Source of the DNA: CAZGTQ01 sp964528575
GTDB lineage: Bacteria; Planctomycetota; UBA1135; GCA-002686595
Length of the DNA: 11,531 nucleotides
NCBI GenBank assembly: GCA_964528575.1
Contig: CAZGTQ010000395.1
Location: forward strand, 1-11,531
Direction: 5' to 3'
The notes beneath the pieces are model-generated. The model worked only from the letters and a program-made list of their open reading frames with translations. It was not told where the DNA came from and made no database searches. The stretch's first letter is position 1. The number at the start of each line of letters is the position of its first letter. Of the stretch, positions 7,772 to 11,531 are shown in pieces. A program made the position numbers and the translations under genes.

Positions 7772-7800
7772 TTGACCTAACGTTCGGAACGTTCGATAAA
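7772..7800 (+). promoter_or_regulatory. Predicted core promoter of ATPase 2
   Basis: TTGACC (7772-7777), a 17-base spacer and GATAAA (7795-7800) make the clearest sigma-70-like promoter in the window. The expected start point, 7-9 bases on, coincides with the GTG at 7809, predicting a leaderless mRNA. Confidence 0.6.
7779..7793. repeat. Palindrome in the promoter spacer of ATPase 2
   Basis: AACGTTC (7779-7785) and GAACGTT (7787-7793) are exact reverse complements around a single G. The palindrome lies wholly between the -35 and -10 boxes, a classic repressor position. The sequence CTAACGT at 7777-7783 recurs at 7801. Confidence 0.85.
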
Positions 7801-7819
7801 CTAACGTCGTGGACGTTAG
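7801..7819. repeat. Perfect inverted repeat enclosing the GTG start of ATPase 2
   Basis: CTAACGTC (7801-7808) and GACGTTAG (7812-7819 by complementarity; the centre is GTG at 7809-7811) are exact reverse complements. The start codon itself is the loop. The repeat shares the CTAACGT core with the adjacent palindrome, so it may be a second operator half of the same regulator. Confidence 0.9.
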
Positions 7820-9122
7820 GCAGATCAACGAGCACCTTCTGGCCGGGAACCTCGGCGAACCCGGTCTGTTTCCGCACCTCGAGTCGCTCGCTCGCGCTCC
7901 GCTCGTCTTCGAGGTCGATTTCGGGCTCCGTGAGCTTCCCGAGGAGCCGGGGGTCCTCCTGATCCGGGGGCCCCGGCAGTTCGGCAAGAGCACGTGGTTG
8001 GAGGGGGAGCTCGAGGCGACGGTGCGAGAGTTCGGGCCAGGGACCGCGTTCTATCTGAACGGCGACGAGCTCGCGGACGCCGACGCGTTGGTCGAATCGA
8101 TCCGGGCGCTCCTGCCCTTCTACCGCGTGGACGCGCCGGTCCGCCGGCTCTTCCTCGACGAGGTCACGGCCGTCCGGGAGTGGGAGCGGGGGTTGAAGCG
8201 CCTGCTGGACGCGGGCGAGCTGCGGGACGTGCTGGTCGTGACGACCGGCTCGAAGGCGGCCGACCTGCGGCGCGGCGTCGAGCGCCTTCCCGGCCGCAAG
8301 GGACGGCTCGACCGAACGACCTATTTGTTCACGCCGATCTCGTTCGGCGAGTTCGCGCGGATGTGCGGCGACGCGCTCGGCGACGACGCGCTCATCGGCT
8401 ATCTGCTCTCGGGTGGATGCCCGCTCGCCGCCGCCGAGATCGCGACTCAGGGCCGTCTCCCGGAGTTCGTGATCGAGATGGTGCGCGACTGGGTGCTGGG
8501 CGAGTGCGCCGCGAGCGGACGGGACCGGAGCAGTCTGCTGGCGGTCTGGGACGTCGTGATCGGCCGCGGTGCGACGCCGATCGGCCAGGCGGCCGTCGCG
8601 CGCGATGCGGGTCTCGCCAACAACACCGTCGCTTCGGGCTACCTCGAGCTGCTCGCCGACCTGATGTGCCTGGGAGTCTGTCACGCCTGGGACGCGGACC
8701 GGCGGATCCCGCTGCGTCGCAAGCCCGCCAAGTTCCCGCCGATCAACCTGCTCGCCGCCGTCGCGTTCGATCGTCGACGGCTTCGCAGTCCCGCGGACTT
8801 CCGCGCGTTGCCAGCGCCGACCCAGGGCGTCTGGCTCGAGTGGCTCGTCGCGCAGGAGATCTTCCGTCGCGCCGCCGTGCGCGGCGAGGCCACCCCCGAG
8901 CTCTTGGCCTACTGGACCAGCAAGGAGCACGAGCTGGACTTCATCGTCGAGCCGGATCTCGCCGTCGAGGTGAAGCGCGGAGGGGCGAGTCCGCTCGAGT
9001 TCGCTTGGTTCCCGCAGACGTTCCCGAACGCGCGGCTGATCGTCGTCGGGGCCAGGTCCTTCGAGACCGACCGCATCCGCGGCGTGCGGATGGAGGAGCT
9101 GCTGACCGCCGGGACGTGGTGA
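7809..9122 (+). CDS. AAA_14-DUF4143-like ATPase 2 (divergent, longer form)
   Basis: GTG 7809 is the only start soon after an in-frame TAA at 7797, giving 437 residues. Walker A is RGPRQFGKST (G54-S61), with ~45 residues before it, longer than in ATPases 1 and 3. Walker B is LFLDEV (D117, E118), followed by VVTTGSKAADLRRG and the FTPISFGEFARM segment typical of the family. A helix-turn-helix-like segment (GQAAVARDAGLANNTVASGYLELL) lies at ~255-285. The C-terminal PD-(D/E)xK-like core is HELDFIV with D377 and AVEVKRG with E387 and K389, so both ATPase and nuclease-fold motifs are intact. No Shine-Dalgarno exists; start and promoter geometry fit leaderless translation. It lies downstream of the recombinase remnant and runs in the same direction as ATPases 1 and 3. 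Function is not known; it is clearly not a tandem copy of its neighbours. Confidence 0.86.
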   Translation: MDVRQINEHLLAGNLGEPGLFPHLESLARAPLVFEVDFGLRELPEEPGVLLIRGPRQFGKSTWLEGELEATVREFGPGTAFYLNGDELADADALVESIRALLPFYRVDAPVRRLFLDEVTAVREWERGLKRLLDAGELRDVLVVTTGSKAADLRRGVERLPGRKGRLDRTTYLFTPISFGEFARMCGDALGDDALIGYLLSGGCPLAAAEIATQGRLPEFVIEMVRDWVLGECAASGRDRSSLLAVWDVVIGRGATPIGQAAVARDAGLANNTVASGYLELLADLMCLGVCHAWDADRRIPLRRKPAKFPPINLLAAVAFDRRRLRSPADFRALPAPTQGVWLEWLVAQEIFRRAAVRGEATPELLAYWTSKEHELDFIVEPDLAVEVKRGGASPLEFAWFPQTFPNARLIVVGARSFETDRIRGVRMEELLTAGTW

Positions 9123-9165
9123 GGCCTGGGAGCGCGGGACCGCCCGAGCCCGCCGCGCGTTCCTC

Positions 9166-9194
9166 TTGGTCGTGGGTAAACTTGCTGCTATTTT
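9166..9194 (+). promoter_or_regulatory. Predicted core promoter of ATPase 3
   Basis: TTGGTC (9166-9171), 17 bases, then TATTTT (9189-9194). The -35 box keeps only the TTG core; the -10 box is better. The -10 ends 6 bases before the GTG at 9201, again predicting a leaderless transcript. Confidence 0.45.
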
Positions 9195-9201
9195 ACCCGC
9201 G
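9171..9201. repeat. Inverted repeat over the ATPase 3 promoter and start
   Basis: CGTGGGTAAA (9171-9180) pairs with TTTACCCGCG (9192-9201) at 9 of 10 positions, around an 11-base centre. It runs from the -35 box to the first base of the GTG start codon. Its sequence is unrelated to the palindromes of ATPases 1 and 2. Confidence 0.8.
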
Positions 9202-10358
9202 TGTTCGAGAGAGCTCTGGAGTCCCACCTTCGCGCATCGACGCGGAGCCTGCTCCTGCTGGGCCCGCGCCAGGTGGGGAAGTCGACGCTCCTCGCCTCGC
9301 TCGAGCCCGACTTGACGCTGAACCTCGCGCATCCAGCCATCTACCGCGAGTACGTCGCTCAGCCGGAGCGGCTCGAGCGCGAGATCGCGGCGCTCGGAGG
9401 CGGACGCAAGACGGTGTTGCTCGACGAGGTGCAGCGCGTGCCCGAGTTGCTCGACCTGGTTCAGGTCCTCCTCGATCGCAGGCCGCGAAGCGTGCGCTTC
9501 CTCCTCTCGGGTTCCAGCGCACGCAAGCTTCGACGCGGTCAGGCGAACCTCCTGCCCGGTCGCATTCACCTCCACCATCTGCACCCGTTGCTCGCGTGCG
9601 AGATGGGGGACGCGTTCGACCTCGACCTGGTGCTCGCGGCGGGAAGCCTGCCGGGCATCGTGTCCGAGACCGACGCGGATCTTCGGGCGGCCGACCTGCG
9701 CGCGTACGCCGACACCTATCTGCGCGAGGAGATCCAGGCCGAGTCCCTGGTCCGCGAGATCGGCGGCTATGCGCGCCTGCTGGACCTGGTCGCTGCGTCC
9801 TCGGGTGCGATCCTCAACGTCAACAAGCTCTGCAGCGAGGCGGCGATCGCTTACGAGACGGCACGGCGATACGTCGAGATTCTGGAGGACACGCTGGTCG
9901 CGTTCCGCGTCCCCGCGTGGTCCGGCTCGACGCGAGCGACGCTCGTCAAGCATCCGCGGCTCTACCTCTTCGATCTCGGCGTTCGCAACGCGCTCCTTCG
10001 CCGCCCGCTCGACCGGCCGCTCGCGGACGAGCGCGGCCTGCTCCTGGAGCACCTGGTCGCGTACGAGCTCTATCGACGCCGCGGAACGCTCTGGCCCGAG
10101 CTCGAGCTCTTCTACTTCCGCACGAGGTACGCCGTCGAGGTCGACTTCGTCGTCCGATCCGGCAAGGAGACGTGGGCGATCGAGGTGAAGGCATCGCGCA
10201 CGATCTCGCCGACGATGCTCTCGGGCCTGCGCCGCATCGAGGAGCACGTGCCGAACCTTCGCAGACGGATCCTCGTCTTCCTGGGCGAGCGCCCACAGCG
10301 GGTGGACGAGATCGAGGTGCTGCCGCTGCGAGAGTTCCTGGCGGAGCTGCCGAGCTGA
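9201..10358 (+). CDS. AAA_14-DUF4143 family ATPase 3
   Basis: GTG 9201, the only start after an in-frame TAA at 9177, gives 385 residues beginning MFERALESHLR, a typical opening for this family. Walker A is GPRQVGKST (G21-S28); Walker B is VLLDEVQ (D75, E76); LLSGSSARKLRRGQANLLPGR is the family's sensor and Arg-rich segment. A winged-helix-like region lies at ~200-229 (NVNKLCSEAAIAYETARRYVEIL), followed by the RLYLFDLGVRNALL signature common before DUF4143. The nuclease-like core is EVDFVV with D315 and IEVKAS with E328 and K330. Everything expected is present and intact. No Shine-Dalgarno precedes the start. It ends 40 bases from the hepT stop, converging with the toxin-antitoxin pair. It may regulate itself through its palindrome (inference). 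Confidence 0.91.
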   Translation: MFERALESHLRASTRSLLLLGPRQVGKSTLLASLEPDLTLNLAHPAIYREYVAQPERLEREIAALGGGRKTVLLDEVQRVPELLDLVQVLLDRRPRSVRFLLSGSSARKLRRGQANLLPGRIHLHHLHPLLACEMGDAFDLDLVLAAGSLPGIVSETDADLRAADLRAYADTYLREEIQAESLVREIGGYARLLDLVAASSGAILNVNKLCSEAAIAYETARRYVEILEDTLVAFRVPAWSGSTRATLVKHPRLYLFDLGVRNALLRRPLDRPLADERGLLLEHLVAYELYRRRGTLWPELELFYFRTRYAVEVDFVVRSGKETWAIEVKASRTISPTMLSGLRRIEEHVPNLRRRILVFLGERPQRVDEIEVLPLREFLAELPS

Positions 10359-10398
10359 AACTGTCGGTCGGCGAACTCAGTCGTCGCCCAAGCCGGCG

Positions 10399-10740
10399 TC
10401 ACCCGTCGCCGAGCAGTCGACGCACCTCTTCGCGAAGCAAGGCGAGCTTCGCCTCCACGACGCCCCACACAATCCGATGGTCCACGTCGGCGTAGCCGTG
10501 GATCAGGATGTTGCGGAACGCGACGATCCGCTGGCGGTCGGTCACGAGGGCGGCCGTCGGCGGGTCGACGCGCGCCAGCCCGTTCAGCGCCTCACCGACG
10601 ATCTCGAACTGCCGCTCAACGGCCGAGCGGAGCATGTCGTCCGAGACGTACTCGTCAAACGTCCGTCCGCGAGTGAACGCTGCGATGCGCTCGCATGCCT
10701 GGCGGACGTCGTACAGGTACTTCCGAGCCTTGCGGTCCAT
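10399..10740 (-). CDS. hepT: HepT-like ribonuclease toxin (HEPN, DUF86)
   Basis: This 113-residue all-helical protein has the DUF86/HepT layout. The HEPN active-site motif R-X4-H-X-Y is intact: Arg76, His81, Tyr83 in AFRNILIHGY. HepT toxins are dimeric RNases; in characterised pairs the cognate MntA adds AMP units to the Tyr of this motif and so switches the RNase off. The ATG at 10740 follows the mntA stop by nine bases and GAGG sits directly before it, so the two genes form a translationally close operon with the antitoxin first. It converges on ATPase 3. Motif, size and partner make this assignment strong; RNA target is unknown. Confidence 0.93.
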   Translation of the reverse strand: MDRKARKYLYDVRQACERIAAFTRGRTFDEYVSDDMLRSAVERQFEIVGEALNGLARVDPPTAALVTDRQRIVAFRNILIHGYADVDHRIVWGVVEAKLALLREEVRRLLGDG

Positions 10741-10749
10741 CCCTCGCGG

Positions 10750-11058
10750 TCAGGCGACGAAGACCGTGCGACGGGTCTCCTCGATCTCCTCCCGGAAGTA
10801 CGGGTTGGTGATAGCGGACGCAACGACCAGGTCGACCGGAAGCCCGAACAGGGCCTCGAGGCCCTCGAGAAGGCCGAAGTACGCGTCCGCGAGCGCCGCA
10901 GGCTCGAGATCTTCGAACTCCACGACGAAATCGAGGTCGCTCGAGGCCGGATCGAAGCGTCCGACGGCCGCGGACCCGAACAGATCCAGCCGCCGCAACC
11001 GATGCTGTCGGCACAGCGCGACCAGCCGCTCGTTCTTGCCTGGGTCGAGGGGCAGCAC
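10750..11058 (-). CDS. mntA: MntA-like nucleotidyltransferase antitoxin
   Basis: This 102-residue protein is a minimal nucleotidyltransferase: LFGSAAVGRFDPASSDLDFV carries the Gly28-Ser29 turn and the Asp41/Asp43 metal pair (GS-X11-DXD, a common variant of the family's GS-X10-DXD), and a later VDLV may supply the third acidic residue. In MntA-HepT systems the antitoxin AMPylates the toxin's HEPN tyrosine. The only start in frame after a TAG just upstream is GTG at 11058; no Shine-Dalgarno is seen. It is first in the operon with hepT. The imperfect hairpin at 11077-11100, 18 bases upstream, may be its operator. Catalytic residues look intact, so the pair is probably functional. Confidence 0.92.
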   Translation of the reverse strand: MLPLDPGKNERLVALCRQHRLRRLDLFGSAAVGRFDPASSDLDFVVEFEDLEPAALADAYFGLLEGLEALFGLPVDLVVASAITNPYFREEIEETRRTVFVA

Positions 11059-11076
11059 GCGCCCATGCTACCGAAG

Positions 11077-11100
11077 ACGCCCTGCTCGAGCAGCGGGCGT
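11077..11100. repeat. Imperfect inverted repeat upstream of mntA, possible operator
   Basis: ACGCCCTGCTC (11077-11087) is complementary to GAGCAG plus GGGCGT on the right, with a two-base bulge. The centre CTGCTCGAGCAG is a perfect 12-base palindrome. Its place just upstream of the mntA start suggests autoregulation; this is inferred from position only. Confidence 0.5.
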
Positions 11101-11160
11101 GGTCGCGAGCGCCTGAGCGGGCCCCCGATGGCGATCGGCGACCGGCGCGCGTCGGTCTGC

Positions 11161-11166
11161 TATCCT
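11161..11166 (+). promoter_or_regulatory. Possible -10 box of the tRNA-Arg gene
   Basis: TATCCT preceded by TGC (extended -10 style) lies 10 bases before the tRNA's first base. No convincing -35 box is seen 17 bases upstream. Confidence 0.4.
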
Positions 11167-11176
11167 CGGCGCCCGA

Positions 11177-11253
11177 GCGCCCGTAGCTCAGCAGGATAGA
11201 GCACCGGTTTCCTAAACCGGGGGTCGTGGGTTCGAATCCCGCCGGGCGTACCA
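11177..11253 (+). tRNA. tRNA-Arg (anticodon CCT, reads AGG)
   Basis: The acceptor arm GCGCCCG (11177-11183) pairs with CGGGCGT (11243-11249), with one G-U at the end; the discriminator is A (11250) and CCA is encoded (11251-11253). The D-arm GCTC/GAGC, anticodon arm CCGGT/ACCGG with loop TTCCTAA (anticodon CCT at 11211-11213), and T-arm GTGGG/CCCGC with TTCGAAT loop all fold. The bases just before (11169-11175) repeat the acceptor strand GCGCCCG exactly. tRNA genes are common integration targets, and it lies beside the accessory island, but no second copy of its 3' end was seen in the window. Confidence 0.96.
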
Positions 11254-11531
11254 CTCTGAGTTCTTTGTCTACTGGCACTTAGGGCGTCGCGGCCTGATGG
11301 TGGCGCTCGCCTTCGAGCCCGCGTTGCCGACCTACTGCCGTAATGAGCTCACTACTCAGTCCCAGAGTCGCCTCGGCGCCGTCGCCGGAGCTCGAGCAAA
11401 GTGTCGCCACGGCGATGACCGAGACGCGCGCCGCCCCTAACGGCTCGCGATGGGCCTCGAGCAGATGGCCCGCGAGCGCAGCTTCTCGTCCGGAGAGCCA
11501 GGCAGTCCGGGAGCGCCGATGGCTAGCCAGA
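11254..11531. other. About 280 bases downstream of the tRNA with no convincing gene
   Basis: The base composition looks less extreme than in the neighbouring genes. A minus frame is open from the right edge to TAA at 11279-11281 (83 codons), and an ATG at 11450 opens a short plus frame to the edge. Neither resembles a family I know nor shows the strong GC third-position bias of the window's genes. Confidence 0.4.

Noticed and set aside
7110..10247. A 1045-codon open frame on the minus strand, antisense to the integrase remnant and ATPases 2 and 3
   Set aside because: Its composition (Arg, Ala, Glu, Asp-rich without motifs) is that of a GC-rich antisense shadow; the plus-strand frames have complete, ordered family motifs.
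10341..10398. Possible terminator between ATPase 3 and hepT
   Set aside because: GCCGA/TCGGC can pair, but only five base pairs with a long loop and no T-run.
11279..11530. Open minus frame of 83 codons entering from the right edge
   Set aside because: No family resemblance, and codon use lacks the strong GC-ending bias of the real genes; could be chance or a decayed end of a gene outside the window.
11450..11531. ATG-started plus frame running off the right edge
   Set aside because: Only 27 codons visible, no Shine-Dalgarno and no motif.
1..11531. CRISPR array or insertion sequence with terminal inverted repeats
   Set aside because: No regularly spaced repeats were found; the palindromes at the three ATPase starts have no matching copies at the 3' ends, so they do not look like transposon termini.

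Overview
The window is very GC-rich with strong third-position GC bias, so several long antisense frames are open by chance. A GT9 (heptosyltransferase-type) domain points to a Gram-negative, LPS-making bacterium, perhaps of a Myxococcota/Desulfobacterota-like or similar GC-rich lineage. That placement is inference; there is no rRNA or marker gene here. All readings are by eye, with no database search.

Layout. (1) 1-2975, minus: one uninterrupted open frame running off the left edge, carrying a GT4-like glycosyltransferase, a GT9 heptosyltransferase-like domain and the start of a GT2-like domain. (2) 2976-3366: gene-free divergent region with a perfect 8-bp-arm palindrome and a perfect 14-bp tandem duplication. 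(3) 3367-5499: housekeeping-type genes: dodecin (+), a glutathionyl-hydroquinone reductase/Xi-class GST (-), and a membrane-anchored TraB/GumN-like protein (+). (4) 5511-11058: an accessory island with three different AAA_14-DUF4143 ATPases (P-loop ATPase, winged helix, PD-(D/E)xK-like domain), a broken tyrosine recombinase between the first and second, and a convergent MNT-HEPN (mntA-hepT) toxin-antitoxin pair. (5) 11177-11253: tRNA-Arg(CCT), then about 280 bases with no convincing gene.

The most striking pattern is at the three ATPase starts. Each has an AT-richer core promoter (about 17-bp spacer) whose -10 ends only 6-8 bases before the start codon, suggesting leaderless or near-leaderless mRNAs. 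Each promoter is overlaid by its own inverted repeat of unrelated sequence, and for genes 2 and 3 the repeat reaches the GTG start codon. This suggests each ATPase has a private operator, possibly bound by its own winged helix. Together with the dead integrase, the toxin-antitoxin pair and the nearby tRNA, it looks like a remnant mobile or defence-type island. The island function is inference; domain calls, palindromes and the integrase lesions are read from the sequence.
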